Positions 1 through 8,751 are shown, counted from the first letter of the stretch. The stretch is 64,000 bases of DNA from Flavobacterium galactosidilyticum (GCF_020911945.1 NZ_CP087135.1:1550001-1614000), one strand, 5' to 3'. Numbers and translations: made by a program. Notes: a model not told the origin generated them from the sequence alone.

Positions 1-580
1 GTGCAGTTTGGTTGTTATCTAACTCGTTTTCTCTTTTTATAGGTTGAGTTCTTGAAAGCTGAAGCCATTCTTGAAAGGAATGTTGTTCTTTTTTAGAAAA
101 ATCTAAAGGTTGACCTATCTCCAGTTTTTCTTCAACTGTTTTTGAAGTTTCTTCAATTTTTATATCTGCAGGTTCTTTAATTTGTACAGGTGAAGCTTCT
201 TTTATTGAAGTTAGTATCGATTGCTCCAATTTGTTTATTTTAATCGCTTGCTTTTCCTCAGGAACTAGGATTTCGCTACCATGGACGTAAATATCAAGAA
301 TCTCAAGTGCTTTTCTTTCGTATAAATTTTTATCAATTGAGATAAAAGTATCTGAAGTAATAAAATCAAATAAAACTGATCTATCCGTTGTATATGCTGC
401 TGTAGTTTTTAAAGCTGCATTGTATTTATAACTGTTCTGATTGTATAATCCTTTTAACTGAATTGCACGCGCACTTTGAAAATACGGAAATTCTTCTAAT
501 ACTTTCGCTAAAGCTTCTGTTTGCTTTTCGTGAATTAGATCCGGTTTGTTAATTAAATAAGTATAATCAGTAACATTCAT
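1..580 (-). CDS. conserved hypothetical protein, 3' part cut by window edge
   Basis: An open frame runs from ATG at 580-578 to the window edge without a stop, about 193 codons; the 3' end lies outside. The N-terminus reads MNVTDYTYLINKPDLIHEKQ. The visible part is soluble, with no signal peptide or membrane segment: an alpha-helical N-terminal half (roughly residues 10-100) is followed by a charged, Lys/Glu-rich linker. It lies 114 bp downstream of lptE on the same strand. From general knowledge of Flavobacterium, a protein of unknown function often sits between lptE and secG here; this is recalled synteny, not seen. I do not recognise a domain. Function unknown. Confidence 0.75.
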   Translation of the reverse strand, partial: MNVTDYTYLINKPDLIHEKQTEALAKVLEEFPYFQSARAIQLKGLYNQNSYKYNAALKTTAAYTTDRSVLFDFITSDTFISIDKNLYERKALEILDIYVHGSEILVPEEKQAIKINKLEQSILTSIKEASPVQIKEPADIKIEETSKTVEEKLEIGQPLDFSKKEQHSFQEWLQLSRTQPIKRENELDNNQTA

Positions 581-694
581 ATTTTTGAGTAATCAGTTTG
601 TAGTGCTTGGTGCTCAGTAATCAGATTTTAGTGTTCAGTAATGTTAGTGTAGTTAACGGAATAGTAAAAATTGTCAACTACCTAAGTGGCTCAT

Positions 695-1198
695 TTACCA
701 TTTAGCTAAAGATTCATTGAATATATCTTGCGTTATTCTTTCGAAAATATCTTTCAAGGCAGAGTTTAATGTAGCGCCTGTCAATTGCTGTTCAGCTGGG
801 TAATCATAGAAAAATGAGAATGATTTTTCAAAATCGTCTTTTTCCGTTTTCTTATTGGTAAAACGAACAATTATTCTGATGGTTAATCGATTTTGAGCAG
901 CTCTTTGATCTGCAGTAGCAGTCATCGGACTAATTCTATAATCTACAATTTCTCCTTCGTACGATAAATCAGCACCATTTTTAACTAAATTCAGATTTGT
1001 CTGGTTCTGAATCAAATCTTGAAGTTCTAATGTAAATCTTCTATCAATTCCTGGTTCGATTAGTTCCGCATTATTTTGAAAAAAGCCAACTTGAAATGTT
1101 TTGGCGTCAATTTTTCCGGTTCCCGTAAAGTTATAAACGGAACAGCTATTTGTTACCAATAAAACGATGAAGAGTGCTAAGAAATGTATTTTTTTCAT
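695..1198 (-). CDS. lptE: LptE-family outer-membrane lipoprotein (LPS assembly)
   Basis: A 167-residue lipoprotein. The N-terminal signal peptide ends in a lipobox (VTNSC, Cys19), and the mature start SVYNFTGTGK is typical of Bacteroidota LptE-like proteins. LptE is known to plug and assemble the LptD barrel that inserts LPS into the outer membrane. The body alternates beta strands and helices (YEGEIVDYRISP, then RLTIRIIVRFTN), as expected for the fold. It lies 77 bp downstream of the sigma-54 activator on the same strand, and the two are probably co-transcribed. Family assignment rests on length, lipobox and gene order; LptE sequence is poorly conserved, so this is good but not certain. Confidence 0.75.
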   Translation of the reverse strand: MKKIHFLALFIVLLVTNSCSVYNFTGTGKIDAKTFQVGFFQNNAELIEPGIDRRFTLELQDLIQNQTNLNLVKNGADLSYEGEIVDYRISPMTATADQRAAQNRLTIRIIVRFTNKKTEKDDFEKSFSFFYDYPAEQQLTGATLNSALKDIFERITQDIFNESLAKW

Positions 1199-1275
1199 AT
1201 TAATTTAGTAAAAGGCTGGTGGCTTTAATTTACTTTTCAAAAGTAACCTTATTTTGGGATTTTGAATTTATTATT

Positions 1276-2532
1276 TTATAAATCAAATTGCTTTATTTTT
1301 CGATATAATGTTCGTTCAGAAATCCCTAATTCATCTGCTGCGGCTTTTCTTTTTCCTTTGTTTTTTTCTAATGATTTTTTGATCATTTCAATTTCTTTTT
1401 GCTCTAATCTTAAAGTTTCTTCTTCCTCTATAGTTTCTGCAAAAAGATAGTTATCATCATTTTCTTGATATAAATCTTGATTGTTTTGAGAGGTAATCAA
1501 AGCGCCTCTTGGTTCTTCTTCAAAATCAATTTCACTATCATTTTCTTTAGATCCGTATATTTTTTTAATCAAATTCTGATTTGCCTCTTGTACTTTAGAA
1601 CTTCCGTTTTGAATCAGTTCCAATGTTAGTTTTTTCAAATCATTCAAATCACTTTTCATATCAAAAAGTACTTTGTATAAAATTTCTCTTTCTGTACTAA
1701 AATCACTTTCGCTCTTTTTATCCTTAATTACAGATGGTAGATTACTGCCTTGTTCTGGAAGATACGACTGTAAAGTCGCGGCAGATATGTCTCTATTGGT
1801 TTCTAAAACAGATATTTGTTCAGCCACATTTCGCAATTGACGAATGTTTCCACTCCATCTAAATTTCTGTAATACGGGAATTGCATTATCGTCTAATTTC
1901 AAAGGTGGCATTTTATACTTATGTGCAAAATCAGCTACGAATTTTCTAAATAACAAATGAATATCATCTTTTCGATCACGCAAAGGTGGTAATACAATAT
2001 CAACTGTGCTTAAACGGTAATACAAGTCCTCTCGGAATTTGCCTTTTTCGATAGCATCAAATAAATTCACATTTGTAGCAGCTACAATTCTCACATTCGT
2101 TTTTTGAACCTGTGATGAACCCACTTTGATAAATTCTCCATTTTCTAGAACACGAAGCAAACGCACTTGTGTAGTAAGAGGTAATTCGCCCACTTCATCT
2201 AGGAAAATAGTTCCTCCATCAGCCACTTCAAAATAGCCTTCTCGAGTATTTGTTGCACCTGTAAAAGCACCTTTCTCATGTCCGAAAAGCTCACTATCAA
2301 TAGTTCCTTCCGGAATTGCACCGCAGTTTACAGCAATATATTTCCCATGCTTTCTATGTGAAAGCGAATGGATAATTCTAGGCATATTCTCTTTACCCAC
2401 ACCGCTTTCTCCCGCAACTAGTACCGTAATATCAGTGGGAGCAACTTGAATTGCTTTTTCTATCGCACGATTAAGCTTTGGGTCATTCCCAATAATCTCA
2501 AATCGTTGTTTTATGTTTTGAACTGTTTCCAT
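1276..2532 (-). CDS. sigma-54-dependent transcriptional activator, AAA+ and Fis-type HTH, no receiver domain
   Basis: 418 residues. The AAA+ sigma-54 interaction domain begins almost at the N-terminus: Walker A GESGVGKE (about residues 41-48), the sigma-54 contact loop GAFTGA (near residue 90), Walker B GGTIFLDEVGE, and the arginine-rich stretch LPPLRDRKDD. A helical linker of about 120 residues leads to a C-terminal Fis-type helix-turn-helix (KRKAAADELGISERTLYRKI). There is no N-terminal receiver, GAF or PAS domain, so it is either constitutively active or controlled by a partner. Known role of the family: ATP-driven remodelling of sigma-54 holoenzyme at -24/-12 promoters. Its targets cannot be inferred here. 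It lies between lptE and the GxxExxY pseudogene. Confidence 0.92.
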   Translation of the reverse strand: METVQNIKQRFEIIGNDPKLNRAIEKAIQVAPTDITVLVAGESGVGKENMPRIIHSLSHRKHGKYIAVNCGAIPEGTIDSELFGHEKGAFTGATNTREGYFEVADGGTIFLDEVGELPLTTQVRLLRVLENGEFIKVGSSQVQKTNVRIVAATNVNLFDAIEKGKFREDLYYRLSTVDIVLPPLRDRKDDIHLLFRKFVADFAHKYKMPPLKLDDNAIPVLQKFRWSGNIRQLRNVAEQISVLETNRDISAATLQSYLPEQGSNLPSVIKDKKSESDFSTEREILYKVLFDMKSDLNDLKKLTLELIQNGSSKVQEANQNLIKKIYGSKENDSEIDFEEEPRGALITSQNNQDLYQENDDNYLFAETIEEEETLRLEQKEIEMIKKSLEKNKGKRKAAADELGISERTLYRKIKQFDL

Positions 2533-2588
2533 ATGTCATTGCGAGGAGTTGCAAGGCACAAAGCAAAGCAATCTCATTATTATTTCTT

Positions 2589-2621
2589 AACCACAAATTA
2601 CACAAATTTTCGTAAATTGTG
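2589..2621 (+). repeat. left arm of ~31-bp imperfect inverted repeat flanking GxxExxY pseudogene
   Basis: Begins AACCACAAATTACACAAA. Read on the opposite strand, 3034-3064 gives AACCACAGATTACGCAAA. Over 31 bp the two agree at 26 positions; four of the five differences are transitions. They bracket the pseudogene exactly, as the arms of a mobile unit would. Immediately to the left (2534-2577) is a separate repeat-like string (CATTGCGAGGAGTTGCAA) of a kind common in Bacteroidota intergenic DNA. Confidence 0.6.
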
Positions 2622-2624
2622 TTT

Positions 2625-3014
2625 TTAACTGTTTATAAGTCTTTTATGAACTAAAGATTTGTTTTGGAAGTTTGCGATTATTCCAATGGGAGTATCTGCT
2701 AACTTCATATAATTTAGGATTTGTGCAAGATGATCATTGCTAATCTCTTTTACTGATTTTACTTCAAGTACAATATCATCATAAACGACAAAATTAGCAT
2801 GAAATTTATGCGGTAGAATAATTCCTTTGTATTCTACATTATATTCTTTTTCTCTTTCGTAAGGAATATTATTGTTTTTCAATTCTATTTATAAAGCGTC
2901 TTTATATACAATTTCTACCAAGCGTGGGCCAAGTATTCTATGCAATTCCATGCAAAGACCTACTATTTCATAGTTTTCATTTTTCTTGTAGTAATATTCA
3001 TTAGTGTCGCTCAT
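2625..3014 (-). pseudogene. GxxExxY protein (PDDEXK_3-type nuclease), broken by in-frame stop
   Basis: Reading from ATG 3014-3012 gives 129 codons, the usual family length, interrupted by TAA at 2891-2889 (codon 42). Before the stop: VGLCMELHRILGP and EIVYKDAL. After the stop, in the same frame: the family body with YDDIVLEVKS, the D...ExK core of the PD-(D/E)xK nuclease fold, then LAQILNYMK and the C-terminal IANFQNKSLVHKRL. The eponymous motif is also damaged: the glycine is Arg31 (CGC for GGC) while Glu34 and Tyr37 remain. The stop needs only one change from GAA, CAA or TAT. Translation could restart from TTG at 2882 (85 residues), but that product would lack the motif. Flanked by inverted repeats. 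Confidence 0.85.
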
Positions 3015-3033
3015 ATTCGATTTTTATAAGAAT

Positions 3034-3064
3034 GAATTTGCGGAAATTTGCGTAATCTGTGGTT
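3034..3064 (-). repeat. right arm of inverted repeat flanking GxxExxY pseudogene
   Basis: Reverse complement reads AACCACAGATTACGCAAA and continues TTTCCGCAAATTC. It pairs with 2589-2619 (26/31 identical). It ends 8 bp from the miaB stop codon, so the insertion lies directly 3' of miaB. Related half-sites occur at 44242-44295. Confidence 0.6.
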
Positions 3065-3071
3065 GTACTTT

Positions 3072-4520
3072 TTAATTCATCTCACTCAATCCAACAGCTT
3101 CTCCCTTTAAAGTTCCACTAGTACAACTCAAGATTTTCACATTCACAAAATCACCAATTTTATAATTCTCTTTTGGGAAAACCACTGTAATACTCTGTGA
3201 ATTTCTTCCAGAAAACTCCTCAGTTGATTTTTTTGACACTTTTTCAACCAAAACTTCAACAGTTTGTCCAATGAATTCCTCAGAGCGCAACCAAGCATGT
3301 TTTTGTTGCAAATCGACAATTTCTTGTAATCTTCGTGCTTTAGTTTCTTCTGGCACATCATCTTCCATTTTTCTTCCTGCCAATGTTCCCGGGCGTTCTG
3401 AATACGAATACATATAACCAAAATTATATTTCACATATTCCATCAAACTCAAGGTGTCGTGGTGATCTTGCTCAGTTTCCGTTGGAAAACCAGAAATCAT
3501 ATCTTGCGAAATCGAACAGTTAGGAATGATACTTCTTATTTTATCAATCAAAGTCATGTATTCTTCACGCGTATGTAAACGGTTCATTTCTTTTAGAATT
3601 CGGTTACTTCCTGATTGAACAGGTAAATGTATGTGCTTACAAATATTAGGATGTTTGGCAATGACATGCAATATGCTTTCGTGCATGTCCTGCGGATTTG
3701 AAGTCGAAAATCGGATTCTCATTTTTGGGAAACCTACTGCAACCATTTCCAGCAATTGGTCAAAATCTACTGCCGTAGCTTTTTGCATTTCAGTAGCATT
3801 GTCAAAATCTTTTTTCAATCCGCCACCGTACCATAAATAACTGTCTACGTTCTGGCCTAAAAGGGTTATTTCCTTAAAACCTTTTGACCACAAATCCTGA
3901 ATTTCTTTCATGATACTTTGTGGCTCACGGCTGCGTTCTCGTCCGCGAGTAAAAGGTACTACACAAAACGTACACATATTATCACAGCCACGTGTGATAG
4001 AAACTAGTGCGGTAATTCCGTTACTCATCAATCGAACAGGAGAAATATCGCCGTACGTTTCGTCTTTAGACAAAATAACGTTTATAGCATCTCTTCCTTC
4101 CTCAACTTCGCTCAATAAATTAGGTAAATCTTTGTACGCATCAGGACCTACAACTAGATCTACTATTTTTTCTTCTTCCAGGAATTGACTTTTCAAACGT
4201 TCTGCCATACAACCTAGGACTCCCACTTTCATTTTTGGATTAATACGTTTAACAGCATTGTATTTTTCCAGTCTTTTACGAATTGTTTGCTCTGCTTTAT
4301 CCCGAATAGAACAGGTGTTTACCAAAACCAAATCAGCTTCTTCAAGTTTTTGTGTCGTATTATATCCGTTACTCGATAATATGGAAGCTACGATCTCACT
4401 GTCCGAAAAATTCATCGCGCAGCCGTAACTTTCTATAAATAGTTTTTTAGTATTCTCAGGTTTATGTTCTAGGACAAGACTCTCGCCTTGTTTGCTTTCT
4501 TCAATAATCTTTTCCATCAT
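3072..4520 (-). CDS. miaB: tRNA-2-methylthio-N6-dimethylallyladenosine synthase MiaB
   Basis: 482 residues, normal MiaB length. N-terminal UPF0004 domain with cluster-binding cysteines in SYGCAMN, VNTCSIRDKAEQ and LGCMAE; radical-SAM motif CDNMCTFC followed by VVPFTRGRERSR; C-terminal TRAM domain (about the last 65 residues, ending GTLKGEAVGLSEMN). It adds a methylthio group to i6A37 of tRNAs reading UNN codons, using two 4Fe-4S clusters and SAM. The start is a Met-Met pair at 4520; a TAnnTTTG promoter lies just upstream. It heads the minus-strand group running to position 1. The MiaB-specific N-terminus distinguishes it from RimO and MtaB. Confidence 0.96.
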   Translation of the reverse strand: MMEKIIEESKQGESLVLEHKPENTKKLFIESYGCAMNFSDSEIVASILSSNGYNTTQKLEEADLVLVNTCSIRDKAEQTIRKRLEKYNAVKRINPKMKVGVLGCMAERLKSQFLEEEKIVDLVVGPDAYKDLPNLLSEVEEGRDAINVILSKDETYGDISPVRLMSNGITALVSITRGCDNMCTFCVVPFTRGRERSREPQSIMKEIQDLWSKGFKEITLLGQNVDSYLWYGGGLKKDFDNATEMQKATAVDFDQLLEMVAVGFPKMRIRFSTSNPQDMHESILHVIAKHPNICKHIHLPVQSGSNRILKEMNRLHTREEYMTLIDKIRSIIPNCSISQDMISGFPTETEQDHHDTLSLMEYVKYNFGYMYSYSERPGTLAGRKMEDDVPEETKARRLQEIVDLQQKHAWLRSEEFIGQTVEVLVEKVSKKSTEEFSGRNSQSITVVFPKENYKIGDFVNVKILSCTSGTLKGEAVGLSEMN

Positions 4521-4533
4521 CTAGTTTAAAGTG

Positions 4534-4565
4534 CAAATATAAGTGAATTCAAATAAATATGACAA
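4534..4565 (-). promoter_or_regulatory. putative miaB promoter
   Basis: On the minus strand, TTG (4565-4563) is followed after 21 bp by TATATTTG (4541-4534), matching the Bacteroidota pattern TTG-N19-23-TAnnTTTG. The miaB ATG follows 13 bp downstream, so the 5' leader would be very short. Confidence 0.6.
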
Positions 4566-4667
4566 GATGTCAGACTAAGAATTAACAAAAATTAAGGGAA
4601 TTGATGTGGCGCTTTTATAATCGATCTAAAATCAAATATCGTTTTTCTAAATTCTAAAATCATCGGC

Positions 4668-4808
4668 AGCTATTTCCAGCTTTCCTTTGCAAGTCCTCAC
4701 TAAAAAAGTAAAGTTTCCAAAGTCCTAGAAAGAGCTTCTTGAAGTCGCTTTTCTAGAACTGGAAACTTTTACTTTTTTAATTCTGGGCTTTTTACTTCAA
4801 TCTGGGCT
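4668..4808 (+). repeat. dispersed variable-arm palindromic repeat, copy 1
   Basis: Starts AGCTATTTCCAGCT and ends CAATCTGGGCT. Arms 4701-4729 and 4751-4779 are complementary apart from two small indels (about 26 paired bases, e.g. AAAAAAGTAAA against TTTTACTTTTTT). The loop carries the conserved core AGAGCTTCTTGAAGTCGCTT (4731-4750). It lies in the divergent miaB-topA intergenic region (4521-5007), which otherwise holds only the two promoters. See finding on the repeat family. Confidence 0.7.
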
Positions 4809-4979
4809 ATGGGATTTCAGTTAATAAAATAATAAAGGGTTAGAAATATGCTTTTTGATCACATTAATTAAGGATTAAATATTTCTGAAAATTATTGAAT
4901 TTACGATATCTCAAAGTTTTATTTCAACGCTTATTTTGACTTTTAAAATTTAAAAAACTCAAAATTTAAAAAAATCATA

Positions 4980-4987
4980 TACTTTTG
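4980..4987 (+). promoter_or_regulatory. putative topA promoter -7 box
   Basis: TACTTTTG fits TAnnTTTG and ends 20 bp before the topA ATG. No clear TTG is found at the usual distance upstream. Confidence 0.45.
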
Positions 4988-5007
4988 CCGACACAAACAA
5001 ACGGGAT

Positions 5008-7536
5008 ATGGCAAAGAATTTAGTAATAGTAGAGTCACCAGCAAAGGCAAAAACAATCGAGAAATTTTTGGGAAGTGATTTTCAAGTGGAGTCCAGTTAT
5101 GGGCATATAGCCGACTTGCCTTCAAAGGAAATTGGTGTAGATGTTGAAAATGGTTTCAAACCTAAATACGAAGTTTCTGCTGATAAAAAGGCTTTAGTTA
5201 CTAAATTGAAAGGATTAGCTAAGAAAGCTGATATGGTATGGTTAGCAAGTGATGAGGATCGCGAGGGTGAGGCTATTTCTTGGCATTTAGCCGAAGAATT
5301 AAAATTAGACAAAAGTAAAACAAAACGTATTGTATTTCACGAAATTACTAAAACTGCGATTCTAAAAGCGATTGATAATCCACGTGAAATTGATTATAAT
5401 TTAGTCAATGCGCAACAAGCGCGACGTGTATTAGATCGATTGGTTGGGTATGAATTATCTCCGGTACTTTGGAGAAAAATAAAAGGAGGACTTTCTGCCG
5501 GACGTGTTCAATCGGTTTCGGTTCGTTTGATTGTGGAACGTGAAAGAGAAATTCACAACTTTAATGCTGTTGCAACATATTCTGTTGTGGCGGAATTCAC
5601 TAACGAAGCTGGAAAGTCATTTAAAGCTAAACTTCCTAAAAATTTCAATACTAAAAAAGAAGCTGAAGATTTTTTAAATAAAAATATAGGTTCTACATAT
5701 AAGGTAGCTGATTTAGAAACGAAGCCTACCAAAAAATCGCCAACTGGTCCATTTACAACTTCTACTTTGCAACAAGAAGCAGCGAGAAAATTGTATTTGC
5801 CTGTTGGAATTACCATGCAACTCGCACAACGTTTGTACGAAGCGGGACTTATCACGTATATGAGAACGGATAGTGTGAACTTATCCAAAGATGCGATGGA
5901 GGCTGCTCAGGCTGAAATTATCAAATCGTATGGAAAAGAATTCTCTAAACCACGAACATTTGTCAATAAAAGTAAAGGCGCACAGGAAGCACACGAGGCG
6001 ATTCGTCCTACGGATATGTCTCGTCATACGGTAGATATTGACAGAGACCAAGCGCGTTTGTATGATTTGATTTGGAAAAGGACGTTGGCTTCGCAAATGA
6101 GTGATGCGCAATTAGAACGTACCAACGTGAAAATTGAAGCAAACAATCACAGTGAAATTTTCACGGCATCTGGAGAAGTGTTGCTTTTTGAAGGTTTCTT
6201 GAAAGTGTACTTGGAAGGTCATGATGACGATGAAGAAGAGCAAGAAGGAATGTTACCTGCAATGAAAGTCAACGAAAAATTACAAAATAATTACATTACT
6301 GCGACAGAGAGATATTCTCGTGCAGCTGCAAGATATACTGAAGCTTCCTTGGTGAAAAAATTAGAAGAATTGGGTATTGGTCGTCCTTCTACTTATGCAC
6401 CAACGATTTCTACGATTATCAATAGAAATTATGTAGAGAAAGGAAATCTTGACGGACAAGAACGTAATTATACGCAATTGACGTTACAATCCGGAAAAGT
6501 AGGAGAGAAGCTATTGAAAGAAAATACCGGTTCTGATAAAGGGAAATTAGTTCCTACCGATATTGGAACAATTGTTACAGATTTCTTAGTTAAGAATTTC
6601 GGAAATATTTTAGATTATAATTTCACTGCAAAAGTGGAACAGGATTTTGATGAAATTGCTGAAGGAAATATCGTTTGGACGAAAATGATGCAAGAATTCT
6701 ATGATCAATTTCACCCAATCGTGAAAGATGTAGAAGCGAATGCGGATAGAGAAAGTGGGGAGAGAATTTTAGGAATAGATCCAAAAACAGGGAAACCGGT
6801 TTCAGTTCGTTTAGGGAAATTTGGACCCATGGCTCAAATAGGTGCTGCTGATGATGAAGAGAAAAAGTTTGCGAGTTTGATGAACGATCAAAACATTGGA
6901 AACATCACTCTCGAAGAAACATTGAATTTATTTTTATTACCAAAAAATTTAGGTGAATATAAAGGAGAAGAAGTTGAAGTGAGTAATGGCCGTTATGGTC
7001 CTTATATTCGTCACGGTGCTGCTTTTGTTTCTTTGCCAAAAGGTGAAAATCCATTAGATGTAGATTTTGAAAGAGCTCAGGAATTAATCGATGAAAAAGC
7101 ACTAGCCGATGCACCGATTGCAGTTTATAAAGGTGAAGGTGTTCAAAAAGGTGTGGGTCGTTTTGGTCCTTTTATCAAATGGGACGGCTTGTTTATCAAT
7201 GTAAGTAAGAAATATAATTTTGATAATTTGTCTCAAGCAGATATTGAAGCGTTGATAGAAGATAAATTGCAAAAGAATATTGATAAGGTTTTGCATAACT
7301 GGGAAGAAGAAGGAATTTTAGTTGAAAAAGCCCGCTGGGGTCGTTCAGTTATTACAAAAGGTAAAATCAAAATTGAATTAAGCAAAGATGTTGATGCTAC
7401 AAAATTGACATTAGAAGAAGTTCAGGAAATGATTGCCAAGAAAACGCCGGCTAAAAAAGCAGCTGCTAAAAAAGCACCTGCGAAGAAAGCACCTGCTAAG
7501 AAAGCAGTAGTTAAGAAACCCGTAGCAAAAAAGTAA
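5008..7536 (+). CDS. topA: DNA topoisomerase I (type IA) with Lys/Ala-rich C-terminal tail
   Basis: 842 residues. The Toprim domain begins at once (LVIVESPAKAKTIEKFLG) and has the acidic motif SDEDREGEAISWH. The catalytic tyrosine is in LITYMRTDSVNLS. Instead of Cys4 zinc fingers, the C-terminal part has about four Gly-rich topoisomerase C-terminal repeats (GKFGPMAQIG, GRYGPYIRHG, GRFGPFIKW, ARWGRSVITKG). The last ~32 residues are almost only Lys, Ala, Pro and Val in repeated KKAPA units, resembling an H1-type DNA-binding tail. It relaxes negative supercoils through a 5'-phosphotyrosine link. The next gene starts 3 bp after the stop, so the two are co-transcribed. Confidence 0.97.
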   Translation: MAKNLVIVESPAKAKTIEKFLGSDFQVESSYGHIADLPSKEIGVDVENGFKPKYEVSADKKALVTKLKGLAKKADMVWLASDEDREGEAISWHLAEELKLDKSKTKRIVFHEITKTAILKAIDNPREIDYNLVNAQQARRVLDRLVGYELSPVLWRKIKGGLSAGRVQSVSVRLIVEREREIHNFNAVATYSVVAEFTNEAGKSFKAKLPKNFNTKKEAEDFLNKNIGSTYKVADLETKPTKKSPTGPFTTSTLQQEAARKLYLPVGITMQLAQRLYEAGLITYMRTDSVNLSKDAMEAAQAEIIKSYGKEFSKPRTFVNKSKGAQEAHEAIRPTDMSRHTVDIDRDQARLYDLIWKRTLASQMSDAQLERTNVKIEANNHSEIFTASGEVLLFEGFLKVYLEGHDDDEEEQEGMLPAMKVNEKLQNNYITATERYSRAAARYTEASLVKKLEELGIGRPSTYAPTISTIINRNYVEKGNLDGQERNYTQLTLQSGKVGEKLLKENTGSDKGKLVPTDIGTIVTDFLVKNFGNILDYNFTAKVEQDFDEIAEGNIVWTKMMQEFYDQFHPIVKDVEANADRESGERILGIDPKTGKPVSVRLGKFGPMAQIGAADDEEKKFASLMNDQNIGNITLEETLNLFLLPKNLGEYKGEEVEVSNGRYGPYIRHGAAFVSLPKGENPLDVDFERAQELIDEKALADAPIAVYKGEGVQKGVGRFGPFIKWDGLFINVSKKYNFDNLSQADIEALIEDKLQKNIDKVLHNWEEEGILVEKARWGRSVITKGKIKIELSKDVDATKLTLEEVQEMIAKKTPAKKAAAKKAPAKKAPAKKAVVKKPVAKK

Positions 7537-7539
7537 AAA

Positions 7540-8691
7540 ATGGAATTTGATTTTCTTAAACCCCTAGATGATGAGATCCTAGAATATATTGATGGATTGA
7601 CTTCTCAGCAACTAGGAAGTAAAATTGTTTTACATACTAACGAGCAATTTCCTGATTTAAATAAAATTAAAATTGCAATTATTGGTGTTTTCGATAATCG
7701 CGGCGATAAAAATGCAATTTCGGATATTGACTTAATTCCTGTACGAAAAGAATTGTATGGCTTGTTTCCTGGAAATTGGGATGCATCTATAGCTGATCTA
7801 GGTGATATATTGGCAGGTAATTCTATTCAAGACACTTATTTTGCTGTAAAGAAAGTTGTAGCAAGTTTAATCAAAAAAAAAATTATTCCAATAGTAATTG
7901 GAGGTTCTCAAGATCTTACCTATGCAATTTATAGAGGTTATGACGATTTAGAGCAAATGGTTAATTTAGTTTCCATTGATAATAAGTTCGATTTTGGAAA
8001 AGAAGACGAAACGATGTCTTCAACTTCATATCTGACCCAGATAATTATAGATGAACCCAACAATCTTTTTAATTATTGTAATATAGGGTACCAAACTTAT
8101 TTTAATTCACAAGAAGAGATTGATTTAATCGAGAAACTTTATTTTGATGCTTACAGGTTGGGAGAAGTTTCTAATAACATTGCTATTTCAGAACCTGTTT
8201 TTAGAGATGCTGATTTAGTGAGTATTGATTTAAATTCAATAAAGTCAGCTGATTCTGGTAATTTTGTTTCATTTCAACCTAATGGTTTCAACGGGAAAGA
8301 AATATGTTCTTTAGCTCGATATGCTGGGATAAGTGATAAAGTATCATCTTTCGGACTTTTTAATCATAATAATTTGGCGCAAGAATCAGTGCTTATAGCT
8401 CAGATCATTTGGTATTTTATAGAAGGATTTCATTATCGTTCGAATGAGTATCCTTTTGGTAGTAGAGAAAATTATTTAAAATATATTGTACCCCTGGAAG
8501 AAGAGGAGTTGATTTTTTATAAAAGCGACAAAACAGATCGTTGGTGGATCGAAATACCATTTATTTCCAATGGTAGTAATAAACTAAAAAGAAATACGTT
8601 ATTACCATGTTCTTATGATGAATATTTATTAGCGTGCAATCAAGAATTACCAGAAAGATGGTGGAAAGCGCAAAGAAAAAACATCATTTAG
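7540..8691 (+). CDS. ureohydrolase (arginase/formimidoylglutamase) fold protein with substituted metal ligands
   Basis: 383 residues. The fold is recognisable from the strand/loop motifs of arginases, but metal-binding residues are altered. The GGxH loop is GGSQD (121-125; His replaced by Gln124). The DAHxD loop is DNKFD (147-151; His replaced by Lys149, both Asp kept). The SxDxD loop is SIDLN (228-232; second Asp replaced by Asn232). Such proteins are usually annotated formimidoylglutamase, but the lost ligands argue against a normal Mn2 site. It lies between topA (3 bp) and gldK (about 100 bp). Position next to the gliding genes suggests a non-catalytic or specialised role, which is inference. 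Confidence 0.7.
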   Translation: MEFDFLKPLDDEILEYIDGLTSQQLGSKIVLHTNEQFPDLNKIKIAIIGVFDNRGDKNAISDIDLIPVRKELYGLFPGNWDASIADLGDILAGNSIQDTYFAVKKVVASLIKKKIIPIVIGGSQDLTYAIYRGYDDLEQMVNLVSIDNKFDFGKEDETMSSTSYLTQIIIDEPNNLFNYCNIGYQTYFNSQEEIDLIEKLYFDAYRLGEVSNNIAISEPVFRDADLVSIDLNSIKSADSGNFVSFQPNGFNGKEICSLARYAGISDKVSSFGLFNHNNLAQESVLIAQIIWYFIEGFHYRSNEYPFGSRENYLKYIVPLEEEELIFYKSDKTDRWWIEIPFISNGSNKLKRNTLLPCSYDEYLLACNQELPERWWKAQRKNII

Positions 8692-8751
8692 AGTATTTTT
8701 TTATCTATTTATGATTCTTTTATAAAAAATATTTTGTTTAGTTCAAAAAAA

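Noticed and set aside
7440..7536. CRISPR-like or tandem DNA repeat at the end of topA
   Set aside because: The repeats are codon-level KKAPA units within the protein; no spacer/repeat structure.
7540..8691. Histidine-degradation pair with hutU
   Set aside because: The protein's metal ligands are substituted and it lies 42 kb from hutU; there is no evidence of a joint pathway.
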